The position numbers were made by a program, and so were the translations under genes. DNA of 64,000 nucleotides from Lytechinus pictus (lineage: Eukaryota; Echinodermata; Echinoidea; Temnopleuroida; Toxopneustidae), in the NCBI RefSeq assembly GCF_037042905.1, contig NC_087254.1, positions 22,308,603 to 22,372,602 on the forward strand, written 5' to 3'. Every line of letters begins with the position of its first letter. The stretch's first letter is position 1. Positions 1-12,737 of this stretch are shown here, one piece after another. Below the pieces are notes generated by a model. That model was not told where the DNA came from, ran no database searches, and saw nothing but the letters and a program-made list of their open reading frames with translations.

Positions 1-490
1 TAGTCCGGGGTTAAGGATTGTATGGGGTTAAGGAAATGCAATGTGAAAAGCATATGATAAAGATGGAAAGTGCACTACGTCTTTAAATTATCATATAATC
101 ATAGTTTTTGTATTAATACCCAATGCCCTTTAATAGCCATCAAACATTGTCTCAAAACTACATACCGGAAACGACTAGGGCATTGGAATGATAGAAAATT
201 ATGAATACATGCTGGTACAAGGAAGTGCTATACCTGATATTGATTATTGTTTGGCATTATTCTCACATTAGTCCTGGCACATTAACAAAGCCCATTAAAG
301 GTACAGGCAGAATTACACATCGTGTAGGCCTACATGTAAGATGATACATGTATGCCATTTCCAGGTCGGGATTGGATCAATGAAATCTGATTGTCTTACA
401 ACTTGTAATATAAACAGGCCCATGGTATATATAACGAAGTAATGTTGTGTGAGCTAAAAAAAAAATGGTGGGGGCTCAGGGCTATTTATT

Positions 491-1724
491 GTATCCCCCG
501 AACAGGGTTCGGAGGATACTATGGATTTGGCCTACTCGCGCCGCCGCCGCGTCCGCCGCAGAGATTTCCTTGTGAGCGCTCTATCAGCTGCATTTCTTCT
601 CCGATCATCTTCAAATTTGGTATGAAGGTTGAGTATGGTATAGTGAAGAAGCCTATTGATTTTGGTGTGGGCGGAGACATCGTTGCCATGGTAACAAGAG
701 TTTTTGTGGAAATATAGCAGAGATGTCCTTGTGAGCGCTCTACCAGCTGCATTTCTTCTCCGATCATCTTTTAATGTGGCATGAAGGTCCATTATGGTAA
801 AGCAAAGCCGCCTATTGATTTTGGTGTGGGCGGAGACATTGTTGCCATGGTAACAAGAGTTTTTGTCTCGCCCACCAGAGGTGAAGGCGAGACTGAGGGA
901 TCCAAACCTCGCCCGTACGTCTGTCACAAACCTTATGACACATAACTCCACAACCGTAAGTCACTTTTCAACCAAACTTGGATGGTAGATGGACTTGGGG
1001 GACCTGCATGTTATGCTGCAGTCGGAGGTCACATGGTAAGGTCAAAGGTCATTTTCAGGTCAACGTTAAAGTTTACATGCAAGACTCTCTTATGACACCT
1101 AACTCCGCAACCATAAGTCACTTTTCAACCAAACTTGGATGTTAGATGGACCTGGGGAACCTGCATGTTATGCTGCAGTCAGAGGTCACATGGTAAGGTC
1201 AAAGGTAATTTTCAGGTCAACGCTAAAGTTTACATGCAAGACTCTTATGACACCTAACTCTGCAACCGTAAGTCACTTTTCAACCAAACTTGGATGGTAG
1301 ATGGATTTAGGGTACCTGCATGTTATGCTGCAGTCGGAGGTCACATGGTAAGGTCAAAGGTCATTTTCAGGTCAATGTTAAAGTTTACATGCAAGACTCT
1401 CTTATGACACCTAACTCCGCAACCGTAAGTCACTTTTCAACCAAACTTGGATGGTAGATGGACTTGGTGGCCTGCATGTTATGCTGCAGTCAGAGGTCAC
1501 ATGGTAAAGTCAAAGATCATTTTCAGGTCAACGTTGAAGTTTACATGCAAGACTCTCTTTCTCCGCAACCGTAAGTCACTTTTCAACCACACTTGGATGG
1601 TAGATGGGCTTGGGGGACCTGCATGTTAGGGTCATTGTCGCCATGATAATTGTATTTATTGGTCAAATTTCTGCGTGAGCTCTATATATCGCAATGACGG
1701 ATGATGCGGTGGGTTCGGGGGATA
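491..1724 (+). repeat. Hairpin-ended repeat, GTATCCCCCGAAC family
   Basis: It starts with a hairpin (GTATCCCCCGAAC, loop, GTTCGGAGGATAC at about 490-520), then a GC-rich block (CGCGCCGCCGCCGCGTCCGC). Two tandem units of ~158 bp (from about 561 and 719) follow, then five units of 146-157 bp marked by TCACTTTTCAACC at 961, 1118, 1273, 1430 and 1576. It ends with GTTCGGGGGATAC near 1712-1724, an inverted copy of the first hairpin arm. A GTCTCGC...GCGAGAC hairpin of another family sits at 865. Small open frames inside are not genes. Confidence 0.7.
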
Positions 1725-2090
1725 CATGTGCTCGGTTGCGCGACCCGCCGAGCATCTCTAGATCAGCTCTTGAATTTGAAATCCCCTCCAACAGCACTAA
1801 TTTGGCCATTGTGTTAAATAAATTTTCAACTCTATTTTGCTATAAAAGATGACCTTTTCATGAGTATGAAAATGTAGTTAAGAGTATGATTCATCATTGC
1901 TGGCAACAAGATGTGATCATGTTATGTACATGTTGGCCTACAGCCTACATTTTCAACCATGCGGTATCATTGCTGGTAGAGATCAAGAAAACGTCTGGTA
2001 GCTAGCTCACTCACCGCAGACACCTTTACTGTAGAATGTCAAGTACATGTACATCCTGATTGGAAAGGTGAGGGGTCTGTGCTTAATGTA

Positions 2091-2385
2091 GCGCTCATTT
2101 GATTACTACGTCAACAATACATCAAGGGCCGTTCACACGTGAGCACTCATTTGATTACTATGTCAACAATACATCAAGGGCTGTTCACACGTGAGCTCTC
2201 ATTTGATTACTATATCAACAATACATGGAGGGTTATTCACACATGGGCACTCATTTGAATTTGATTTCAATAATATATCAAGGGCCGTTCACATGTGAGC
2301 TCTCATTAGATTACGACATCTACAATGTAACAAAGGCTGCTCACATGCGAACACTCGTTTGATTATCACATTAAATTTTCACATG
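2091..2385 (+). repeat. Tandem repeat, about 60-bp unit, 5 copies
   Basis: Decayed tandem units of the form CTCATTTGATTACTA, CAACAATACATCAAGGGC, GTTCACACGTGAGC follow each other at about 60-bp spacing. Each unit contains a CACGTG-like core (CACACGTGAG, CACATGTGAG). Confidence 0.75.
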
Positions 2386-3490
2386 TGTAGTATTAATTTC
2401 ATTATAAGATACAAATAAATGTGCGTAGAGACATGAATCTTTCTACCTTTATACATAACATTGTACGTCATATGGCAGTGATACTCTCTTGATGCTCAGA
2501 CAGACTTGATTTATAGAAATTATAAATGAAATGTTAAATCAATTTTTACAAGGTTGGAGGAGTGACAACCTTTTTCCAAATGTTATATCCAACTTTCCAT
2601 AAAGCTGGGTCAAACCACTTAAAGTGGTTAATGCAACATTTAGAAAAGGATGTCTCTCCAACTTTTCAAATGTTGATTAAAACATTTCAGTCTTCAGAGT
2701 CTGATTACAAGCCAATAATATGCTTTTCACACTGCATTTCCTTAACCCCATACTATCCTTAACCCCGGACTATCCTTAACCCCATACTATCTTTTTTTCG
2801 ATTCACACTGTCTTTCTTAACCCCATACTATTTGCTTAGCCGGGGTTAACGCCTTAACCCCGGGCAATCACACAGCTCATTAATATTGATGATTTTACCA
2901 TACAGAGCGCGATTAACGTGCAATTTCGACTTCTGTGATTGGCTAATGCTTAGCCCCACTTTTCCTTAGCCCGGTTTCGATTCACATTGCATCTCTTAGC
3001 ACCGCAATTGTGGTGCTAGCACGGTAGCACCGCAATATGCCGGCTAACCCTGCTTTTTTGCAGGGCCAGATAGTACCGTACTATTTACCGTGCTAGCCCA
3101 CTTTGCTAAAACGTAGTGTGAAAACGAAGTGGGCTAAGCTTAACCCCGGGAATTCGGTGGGGCTAAGACCCCCCCTTAGCCCCACCAATTTAGGACAAAA
3201 AGTGCAGTGTGAAAAGCATATAGGTACCCTATTTTCTAAGCCAAAGGTTGTTTGAAATGTGCTTTTAATATTTTTTGTACTCACCCTTGATTTTTTACTT
3301 CTGTACATATGTGATCGTAGGCAAATGTAATGAAGAAATACAAGAACTTTCAGCACATAATAATGCACTCTGAAATACATTATTTCATTAAAATATGCTT
3401 TACTGTTTAGCTTTCACTGAAGTAGTCATTAAATTCTACCTACATGTTTTAAACAACTTGCCAAAAGTCAGTGCTACATGTACATCTTAA

Positions 3491-3780
3491 GGCTGGGTCC
3501 CACTGCACTTGCGTACACGTACGGATGCAGAGAGGATGTACATTGTAGAACTGAAAATAATCTTGCCATCCGTTGGAAAACGTAACCGTTGTGTACTCTT
3601 TGCATACATGTTTTATACGCTCTATATCCATCAAGCATCCGTCCACTGTGATTTCATTGTTCGCCCATTTTGTCCATTGTCTGGAGCAGATAAAAACGGA
3701 TGGAGCCACCCCAAATTATTGCTTGTCCGCTGTATCCGTTATGGATACATTTTGTGGCCGTCGGCCAGTGGGACCAGGCC
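3491..3780. repeat. MITE with GGCTGGGTCCCACTG termini (290 bp)
   Basis: GGCTGGGTCCCACTG at 3491 is mirrored by CAGTGGGACCAGGCC ending at 3780. There is no transposase. Overlapping open frames on both strands are by-products. Confidence 0.7.
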
Positions 3781-3784
3781 TGTA

Positions 3785-3908
3785 GCAGGAATCTCGCTAT
3801 AAGTTGAATATGCATTGCTCCATTGCAGCTTTCCTACAGTCCCCATTGTTTTGTCTATGCTGAATTTGATGATCAATCATAATGAAAAGATGCTTGCAGG
3901 ATTCCTGC
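3785..3908 (+). repeat. Short inverted-end repeat GCAGGAATC, copy 1
   Basis: It begins GCAGGAATC and ends GGATTCCTGC, with the core GCAGCTTTCCTACAGTCCCC. A second copy in the same orientation is at 38825-38942. It abuts the MITE ending at 3780. Confidence 0.65.
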
Positions 3909-4178
3909 ATAAAATACCAAGCTTTACTTTTGTTCTGACCGTATACATTTATTACACCAGTGAAGTTGTAAAAAAAAATCAAAACTTTGGTGGTTCAGGA
4001 TGAGATCGTACATTATCAGGATGAGATCGTACATTATCATTCGCCTAATTCCCATTCTTGAAATTTCTCTTGCTATGCCTATACAATAATCTTTTATAAA
4101 TGAAATTACTCAAGCAGCTCTCCACAGCCCATAACCTGATCAGACCTGAGGATTGTAATCTCGATATAAAACCCCTTT

Positions 4179-6196
4179 AAAGGGTACTCTGGGCTGAAAC
4201 TGTTTATATCTATTAAAATAGAGTAAAATTAACACAGCAAAATGCTGAAAATTTCATCATCATCGGATAACAAATAACGAAGTTATTTAATTTTAAAGTT
4301 TAGCAATATTTTGTGAAAATAGTTATATGCGCGTCATGAATATTCGTTAGGTGGGCTGATGATGTCACATTTGCTTTTTCTTATGTTATTACATGAAATC
4401 ATAATTGTTTCATTTTTTTAACATGTGTGAATAATATGTCTCCTAATCGGAGTCCTGTATAATGAAAGAAGTTGCAGCAATGAATATCTAATGCACTAAA
4501 TCAGTTGTCAATCCAGCTTTTAGCTCATCCGACCCGAAGGGCAAGATGAGCTTATGCCGTGGCGTCCGTCGTCTGTCGTCCGTCCACAATTTCAAAATGC
4601 TTCTTCCTCGCCATTTCAAGTCTGATTTTAATTCTGTTTGCTTTATATGATAGCACTAGGTGGGGGATTCATAACTTCTACACAGAATTTTGAAACTCAT
4701 TAAATATGCTAATTTATGCGCATTTTTCAAAATTCACATAAAATGCTTCTTTATTTGTTGACCGATTTTGAACTTTTTGCTTCCATCTGGTAGAGCTTCA
4801 GGAGGTTCACCAAACTTCTACACAGAATTTTGAAATTTTGAGTAGAACAATTTTTAATGCTAATTTATGCAAAATTATTTGCATATTTTTAAAAATTCAC
4901 ATAAAATGTTTCTTCTTCTGAATTTGTTGACCGATTTTGATTTTTAGCTCATCCGGCCAGAAGGGCCAAATGAGCTTATGCCTTGGCGTGGCGTCCGTCG
5001 TCTGGCGTCTGTCCACAATTTCAAAATGCTACTTCTTCGCCATTTCACGTCTGATTTCAATTCTGTTTGCTTTATATGATAGCACTAGGTGGGGGATTCA
5101 AAACTTCTACACAGAATTTTGAAATTCATTAAATATGCTAATTTATGCGCATTTTTCAAAATTCACAAAAAATGCTTCTTTATTAATGTTGACCGATTTT
5201 GAGTTTTTTGCTTCCATCTGGTAGAGCTTCATGAGGTTCACCAAACTTCTACACAGAATTTTGAACTTTTGACTAGAAAATGTTTAATGCTAATTTATGC
5301 ATATTTTTAAAAATTCATATAAAATGCTTCTTCTTTATTTGTTGACTGATTTTGATTTTTTTTCCATCTGGTAGAGCTGCATGGGGAACACCAAACTTGT
5401 ACACACAATTTAGTCTAGAAAATTATTAATGCTAATTTATGCAAAATTTATTCATAAATCACAAACAATGATTTTTCTCCTTCATTTATTGATCAGTTTC
5501 AATTTTGTTTGCTTTATATGATAGCTCTAGGTGGTGATACAAAATTTCAACACAGAATTTTGAAACTCATTAATATGCTAATTTATTCATATATTTTCAA
5601 AACTCACAAAAAATACTTATTTATTTGTTGATTGATTTTGATTATTTTTGTTCCATCTGAGAGCTACATGAGGTTCATCAAGGTTCTACACAAGAGTTAA
5701 GAAATTTTGACTAGAAAATTATTTATGCTGATTTATATGAAATTTATTCATAGATCACAAAGAATGCTTCTATGTCATTTCTTCATCAATTTCAATTATA
5801 ATATCCTCAAGTTATGTCACCAATATCATTCACTACAGTGTCAACTGGGCTGAAATTAAAATTGTGTTAAATTTCGTTGCGAGATGCCGGATGAGCTCCA
5901 CATCATTGATGTGCTAGTTTCAATTCTTGGTAGAAAAAATTTTAATAAACCTAATTTCATATAATAAAATACAAAAAAAAAAACAAGAGGGGATATGACA
6001 TCATCAAGTTGCTCATTGAATATCCATGAAGACATGCCTAGATTTAGAGAACTGTTTCACTGGAATAATGCAAATCTTTCAAATGCCATAACTTTGTTAT
6101 TCCTCTTTCGATTTTGATCAAATTTTCACTGTTTTGTTTGTCTGATTTTTCTTAATCTGTTTAAATCATATTATTCTTAGCCCGGAGCATCCCTTT
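4179..6196. repeat. TIR element AAAGGGTACTCTGGGC, interrupted by another repeat
   Basis: The left end AAAGGGTACTCTGGGCTGAA (4179) and the right end TTAGCCCGGAGCATCCCTTT (ending 6196) are imperfect inverses. The interior is split by the hairpin-ended repeat at 4521-5896; the host parts total about 640 bp and resemble the AAAGGAC(A/C)AGTCCACC group in internal layout (ATGACATCATC, CATATAATAAAATACAAA). Confidence 0.65.
4521..5896 (+). repeat. Hairpin-ended repeat, AGCTCATC family
   Basis: A terminal hairpin (AGCTCATCCGACCCGAAGGG ... GATGAGCT) is followed by a GC-rich CGTCCGTCGTC block and tandem units of ~170 bp (GTTGACCGATTTTGA, TCTGGTAGAGCT, CACCAAACTTCTACACAG). A second 5' hairpin at 4946 shows that a truncated copy (4521-4945) precedes a full one. 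The right end is GGATGAGCTC (ends about 5896), inverse of the first arm. Confidence 0.75.
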
Positions 6197-7027
6197 AGCT
6201 GGCTAATTGCGTCTTCTACTCTTCATTACAAATAATAACCTCACAGTTCTGATAGATAATTTGCCACATGTATCAGAAATAGCAAGATGAATGAAAGAAT
6301 TGGGCTGTAGAGATAAATGGGCTTGTTTTGAAGTTGGAAGGTTTGTGTCAACAATGTTGTAAAGAATTAAGATTAACTGAGCATTCTTGACAGCAAATGT
6401 CAATATTTGATTTTTTTTGGGACACATCACAAATTAACACATGTACAAAACATGTGCACAACCTCTACATCTTCGTGTAGATATTGGTCGACGGTAGATA
6501 TGTGTTTCGTTTTAGAGCTAGAATGAAAACATGTTCCTAACAAATATGATGAATTTGGGACGTAAGACTGACTGAACCTTTTGAAAAGGTTCAGTCAGGG
6601 GCTTGAGAGGGAGCGTCCCTGGTTCAGTGAAGCGAATTGTATTGAAATATTGTTCTCACATTTCAATCTTTCAAAAGTAAAGTGACTGTTTTCTCATTGT
6701 CCTTTCCGAGATGTAATTTGTTTTCTTTATTAAATCAGGGTTCAAAGCTTTTCAAGGATACAAAATTCTAAAATTCCTTGATTTTCCCTGATGAAGTTTA
6801 AAAATTCCCTGATAATTGTTTAGACCCATTCCCAGTTTCGCATGTTTTCTAAGTATTGCAGTGAATTACATGTATATTCAGTATAAAATCAATAATGTAA
6901 AACTAATTAGTACTACCATTAAACCAGTCATTCAGTGGATGTTGTTTTAATATGCAACAAAATATAACAAAGTCTGACTGACTACCATGCTTCCGAAATT
7001 TGGGCTGATCAAAATTTCCTGATTTTT
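6197..7027. other. Intergenic or intronic, nothing recognised
   Basis: AT-rich sequence without convincing open frames. A small 3' fragment of the feature-poor kind (AACCTTTTGAAAAGGTTCAG) forms a local palindrome at about 6575-6596. Confidence 0.4.
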
Positions 7028-8055
7028 GTCTCGCCTGCATAGCAAAACGAGACTATAGGCGCCGCTTTTCCAACGGCGGCGGCGACGGCGTCGTCAACAT
7101 TGAAATCTTAACCAATTTTTGTTAAGTTTTTAAAATGTCATCATAACTTAGAATGTATGTGGACCTAGTTCATAAAACTTAGACATAAGGGTAATAGTGT
7201 ATCACTGAAGATTCTTCCTGAGTTTCAGGTCACATGATTAAGGTCAAATGTCACGTAGGGTCAACGAATTTTGGCCATATTGGGGTTATTTGAGGAATTG
7301 TCATCATAACTTTAGAAGTTTATGTATCTAGTTCATGAAACTTGGACATACATGTAAGAGCAGCAATGTATCCCTGAATACCCTGTGCACATTTCAGGAA
7401 AATGGCCAAGATCAAAGGTCATTTAAAGGTCAATGAACTCTGGCCATGTTGGGAGTATGTTTTGAATTGTCATCATAACTTTGAAATTTTATGGATCTAG
7501 TTTATGAAACTTGGACAGAAGAGCAATCAAGTACCCTTGAACATCCTGTGTAAGTTTCAGGTCACATGACTAAGGTCAAATGTCATTTAGGGTTAACAAA
7601 CTTTGGTTATGTTGGGGGTATTTGTGGAACTGTCATCATAACTTTAGAAGTTTTATGTATCTAGTTCATGAAACTTGGACATACATGTAAGAGCAGCAAT
7701 GTATCCCTGAATACCCTGTGCACATTTCCGGAAAATGGCCAAGATCAAAGGTCATTTAAAGGTCAATGAACTCTGGCCATGTTGGGAGTATGTTTTGAAT
7801 TGGCATCATAACTTAGAAAGTTTATGGATTTAGCTCATGAAACATCAACATAGGGTAATCAAGTATGAATGATTGTTTTGCGCATGTCTTAGGTCACATG
7901 GTCAAAGATCATTTGGGGTCAATGGACATATGATTTTATTATCATATTAGTGTTTTCTTCTGTGAATAATTATTCATTAGCTTTTTTCAAAGGCAGCATT
8001 GCTGCTATATCGAATTGCGTAATGCAGGCGAGACTGCCAGAGGCGTTCCACTTGT
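7028..8055 (+). repeat. Hairpin-ended repeat, GTCTCGC family, copy A
   Basis: It starts GTCTCGCCTGCATAGCAAAA CGAGAC (hairpin), then GGCGCCGC...CGGCGGCGGCGACGGCG. Tandem units of ~170 bp (TCATCATAACTT, TTCATGAAACTTGGACA, TTCAGGTCACATGA) follow, and it ends ATGCAGGCGAGACTGCCAGA then GGCGTTCCACTTGT. Copies B and C lie in the NAA60 intron. Confidence 0.8.
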
Positions 8056-8635
8056 ACCCTCATTTGAGGCATTTTCCCCTGATTTGAGGTATTTTTAAAT
8101 AAAATTCCCAAAATTTTCCCTGACTGGAATAAAGTAAAATAATCTTCCCTGATGGACTGAGAACCCTGTAAATTGGGTACCCTCACTCTTTGTTATACAG
8201 GCTTTAAAGTCACAACTTTATGTTAATTCATTGAGCCTTTGTGAAAAATTGTGTGCTAGTACAGCATTAGTCAGGCTCGGTAAACAGGTGTATTTTGGGT
8301 AGTCATCAACAAGATTCTATGCTTTGCCCCCACCCCTCCCCATTCTGGTGCTTTCAAGGGGTGGGTATAGAAGGAAAGGGGGATTGGATGGGAGAAATAT
8401 CTGTATCTAGTCTACCTGTATTGTATTCTTGTATGATTCTAGAGCTACGTCCCGCTTGGTTCTGAAATACCGGTACACATTGTACAGTATCTCTTGGCCT
8501 TGCTTGCACTTATATATTTTTGTTGTTCTTGACAGCTTGATATTGAAGGTAGCCTACTGATTTTTTTCACCAATTCATGTCTGCATTCATCTTACAGGTT
8601 TTTGTCATAGCAATAATTAGGTTATGGTATGAGGT

Positions 8636-8890
8636 GGTCGCAGTGATGGAGGAGGAGGAAAAGAAGATGTAGAAGAAGGAGGAGAAGATGAGAAGGAAGA
8701 GGGGAGGGGAGGGGAAAGGATAGGAGTAAGAGGAGAAAGAGGGAGAAGGAGTGGGGGCAGTTGAGGGAGCGGGTGGATGAAGGAGGTGGAGGAAGAAGAA
8801 AGAAGTTAACAGAAAGAAGGAAGAAGGAAAGAGGAAGAAAGGAGCAGGTAGGTAGAGAGAGAGAGAGAGAGTGGGGGGGGGGGGGGGGGC
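8636..8890 (+). repeat. Polypurine (GGA/GAA/GA) tract ending in poly-G
   Basis: About 250 bp almost purely of G and A on the plus strand, ending with (GA)n at about 8855-8871 and a run of about 18 G at 8873-8889. The 149-codon minus-strand open frame across it is Pro/Leu/Ser low complexity and is not a gene. Confidence 0.85.
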
Positions 8891-9357
8891 AAGGAGAATC
8901 TTTTAGATGAGAAAGAGATGTAAAATAGAGAATATGCAGCAGTTTCCAGAGAGTAAAGACAAAGTTATTGATAGATAGGGTGAAAATAAACAGAGAGAGA
9001 AAGATGATAAATGACTTTGGACACTTATCAGGAAAGGCAAGAGAAGAATGATATTGAATGCATAAAATCAAAGTTACTCTGCCACGGAACAGTCACTATC
9101 AATGTTCTCCAATAGCTTGGGCATCCACATTCCACATTGGAGCATACTTGCCCATAATGAAGTACCGCTTATTTAATCTAGGATATGAAACTCAATGTCA
9201 ATTAGTGTCCAAGTTGAGTTGGTATTTACAGTGAACCCATTATGCATTGTGGTGATGGGATGTATACTTGACTTCTAACCCCTCCTCTGTAAGTAAAGCT
9301 GGCCTTGATCCAGAACATCATTAGGAGAGAATGAGAGAGGAGAAAAGAGAACTATAG

Positions 9358-9755
9358 GGCCGTCTGCACTAGCCCAAGTTTTCAAATTAGCGCGCTATTG
9401 CTGATTCGGAAAATTATCCCAATCTGAACAATCTCAAGATTATTTGTAATGGAGACGCAATTATCGCGCTAGTTCGCAGGATTAATCTCGAGATTGCAAT
9501 CCCAAGTCAACTTGGGATTCATTGCAAAATAGCACGCTATTTTACGAATTATCTCGCTAATTCGCAGGTGCAGACGCACTCAAATTTATTTATTCACGTC
9601 GTCAGACCATAATGCATGGATGCCTCGCTTGAGCAGGAATCGCTCTTCTTGCGATGGTGGAGACGGGGTTTCTTGAATCTCGAGATTAATCGCGAAGAGG
9701 GCCGATCGGGCTAAAATCTCGAAATTGAACAAACTCGGGCTGGTGCAGCACCGCC
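9358..9755. repeat. MITE with GGCCGTCTGCA / TGCAGCACCGCC ends
   Basis: Imperfect terminal inverted repeats enclose ~400 bp rich in AATCTCGAGATT and GCGCGCTA palindromes. TATAG flanks both ends (9353-9357 and 9756-9760), a possible 5-bp target-site duplication. Confidence 0.7.
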
Positions 9756-11127
9756 TATAGAAAGAGATGGGATTACTTATGGAACTGAGAGACACCCACT
9801 TCACTTGAATAAAAAAATGACATTGATTTTGCCTGTAATAGTGACAAGTTATTGTCAGTCAGTTTATTTGCAGCTACACAAATCAGTGGGTCTATAATAG
9901 TTTTGCATCAGATATATGTTCATGGTTTAATTTTGGTTTTGTTTTCATGGCACCACAGCAGTTGTATGATTTGGTTTTGTTTTCATTACAGAAGATTTTA
10001 CATTTTGATGATAATAATCATGATGATATCATTGCTGCTTTTGAAATAATTGATGCGGTCTACATCAGAAGTAATTATTTTTATTACTGGGACTATGGCA
10101 CTATGCTATTCTGATCCTAACTATTCACCTGTAAGGGTGAATTCATGAAAGCGAAAGGTCACATCCAACTCCCCATCATATTTGCACCAAAATTTTAAAC
10201 TGTAAAATTCTGACTACCAATTAGATTGTTCAATCGGTGAAAAAAATATATTCCAATTCACTTCATACACAAATTGAACTATCTCAATATTCAATTGTTA
10301 TTCAGATGATGCTAAAAATCCTCAATTGAAATTTGGGTTTAATGTGTCTAGACATCTTGATTCGCCTAGTAGAAGGTTTAAAAAATAAAATGATTATGTT
10401 TAAAGGTGAAAAGCTAATTAATGACCTTCTGATGGTTAATGGATCATAACAAAAACAAAGGAAAACAAAGGAATGGATTTGATCATCACAAGTAGATCAA
10501 AATATGAAAATGGGGGCGAACAAATACATGGATATGTGTACGCAAGCTTTAACCTTCAAAATGCATTAGGATTGTTGTTATACTTTTGTTTGGACGAGAT
10601 GGGAAAATTTCTTGATTCGTATCTGATGATGGATTGCCGTGGATCCAGTTGTGTATTGGGAGACAATTTGTTTTCCATTAATATGGAGGGAAAGGAAATT
10701 TATCACAGAAATATTCATGAGTTCGGGGATAATAATAGTATCACATTTCAGGGGAGGTAGAAAAATGAGGTATAGAAAGGCAGTAGGTATGAATGATCAG
10801 ATAATTTTTTGTATCATAGTGGTGTTTGCTGAGAAGATAGAATTACATTTTTGTTTAGAGTCAAGGGTTGTATCCTAGGTACATGTATGAACTATTATAA
10901 CACACCAGTAAAGGTTATATGCAGTTCATGTACACATAGCATGGATTCTCAGATCTCCCAATATGATGTTGATAGTACAGTAGGAGTATTCACACTTGCC
11001 CGATCTGGGAAAATTCATGTAAATTACAAGAAATTATTAAAAATAGAAACGTGCATGTGTGCATTAGTATGAAGTGCTAGGGCTTGTTTATGTACAGCAG
11101 GGCACCCTTTTGATTTTTCGAAACAAG
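9756..11127. other. AT-rich region, nothing recognised
   Basis: Short overlapping open frames at 9852-11072 have no recognisable domains, no splice-site support and AT-driven codon use. No repeat is recognised. Confidence 0.35.
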
Positions 11128-11325
11128 AAAGAGTGTACAGCAAACACTTTGGTGTTGATTGAGAGCCGCAGTAGTTATTTTACTCTGGGTTTTAGTTCAA
11201 CACTTACGGGTGTTATTATAACACCTTTGGATGATTGTTTACACTATTTGGTGTTCAATATCTAGGATGTAATACAACACCACAGGGTGTGGTCTTTTAG
11301 GGACATCAATTGGTGTCAGTTTTAA
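11128..11325. repeat. Cluster of ACACC/GGTGT inverted motifs
   Basis: At least eight AACACC or GGTGTT-like motifs in alternating orientation, e.g. AACACTTACGGGTGTT, ATAACACCTTTGG, ACACTATTTGGTGTT, ACACCACAGGGTGT. They form nested short palindromes. Confidence 0.6.
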
Positions 11326-12171
11326 CCCCCCAGTTTGTTATATAGTCAGCATCGAACACTGTGGTGGGGAAGCTTGTGTGCTAAGCCCCCATGCTCTAAG
11401 GCCCAGCGCTTTATCATCGTCATCTTTAGAGACTTTTAGGAGCAGTGAACGAGAACAACGTAGCAGTCGTCTGATCGTTCGAGTCAACGTTGTCTGCCCT
11501 TGTTCACTACAGATGCGAATACTTTAAGATTTCACTCGACTTGTACGTGTACGTACGTCCATGTGAAACAGCGCGATAACCAGCGGGTCATGACACGCTG
11601 CCCGACCCGGAAGATCTGGCGTACATGTACCATCGCCTGGCGACCTGGTCGGGTGATGCGAAGGTGCAACTTATGCACACTTGCCCTTTCACTTGCTTTG
11701 ATTCTTTTTTACGCGAGTTAGGATATATATTGATGTATATATTGGAGATTAAAAAGCAATTTCAAATATGATAAACATAATGCATTGTACAACTTACATT
11801 AATTTTGTGAAAAGTCACTGAAAACTGTGTTTTAAAAGGGAAAGGTTGATCTTCATGCTGGGCTTGAACGGTTAAAATGACGTCACTCACGTGCACGTCG
11901 ACTATGATTTTGGAGAACCGCAAAATGAATGTGGCGAGGTTCTAGATTCTGAAAGTGGACGTGTGTGAGGACCTGAGGCAAAAAAAAGAAATGACGTCAT
12001 CTTGTATCAGTCGTCTATGTCCACGTGCATTTCTAAAAGTGCTCATTATTATCCATGTTCAGTCCACTGCAAGGCAAAGGCCTCCTCAAGTTGGTGCCAA
12101 AGGTGCTTGTCTTGTGCTCATGCAGTCCACTTTGTGCCTATGAACTTTGTGAGCTTGTCACTCCATCCCCA
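11326..12171. other. CpG-containing patch, unassigned
   Basis: 11400-11720 is richer in CpG than its surroundings. A frame at about 11580-11700 reads DTLPDPEDLAYMYHRLATW and is open from an upstream TAA to beyond 11720, but I do not recognise the peptide. Confidence 0.25.
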
Positions 12172-12737
12172 GGGGACCACTTCCATTGACGATCGGATAC
12201 CATGCGTGACCCCAAAAAACCCACGTAAATAGGATCTCTTTTTCAAGAAATGGCATGTTACGTACGTAATGTAATAAGGGTGTAAAAAACACTAAAATAA
12301 TGAAAAAAGGGTATATATTTCGCTAAAAAAACTATGTGTTTATGGTCCAATTTGCGAGGTGTAAAAAACTAAAATATTTTATAAAGGATACTTTTTGCCC
12401 CAACACTACATGTTTAGGGTCCAATTTGAGTGAGGTGTGTGGGGTCGGGGTGGTACTAAACCCGATGAAAGTAAAGGTAAGCCGACGTCCGTGATCACGT
12501 CTGTGACATAACAATTAAGATATCGTTGTACTTGTTTAGGGGGTCAATTCAGGGAATATTTGTCAAGGGTACCATTTTGTTTCTAATACTTGTTAAGGGT
12601 AGGGTTTCACATGCCAATACTAATGAGGGGTGCATTATTGGAACATGGATGGAAAATGCTTGTTTAGGGTGCTTTTCGAAACCCCCATGGTCATGCATGG
12701 TATCCACTCGTCAATGGAAGTGCCCCCCCCCCCCCCG
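12172..12737 (+). repeat. TIR element CCACTTCCATTGACGA, copy 1
   Basis: It begins CCACTTCCATTGACGATCGG ATACCATG and ends CATGGTATCCACTCGTCAAT GGAAGTG followed by a run of C. The interior carries TACGTACGTAA, AAGATATCGTTGTACTTGTT and a GGTGCTTTTCGAAACCCC segment shared with the copy at 57744-58200. Confidence 0.75.

Larger units (their letters stand above)
1..2780. repeat. Element bounded by inverted TTAACCCC/GGGGTTAA ends
   Basis: The first 56 bases (CCGGGGTTAAGG ... GTGTGAAAAGCAT) recur in inverse orientation at about 2720-2775 (ATGCTTTTCACACTGC ... CTTAACCCCGG). They probably bound one TIR element of about 2.8 kb into which other repeats inserted. More inverted CACACTG and CCTTAGCCCC motifs continue to about 3215, suggesting a second related unit at 2785-3215. 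The left boundary may lie outside the window. Confidence 0.45.

Noticed and set aside
961..1640. Regularly spaced direct repeats as a possible CRISPR array
   Set aside because: Units of ~157 bp are contiguous, without unique spacers, in a eukaryotic genome.
8622..9071. 149-codon minus-strand open frame
   Set aside because: Pro/Leu/Ser low complexity translated from a polypurine tract; no domain.
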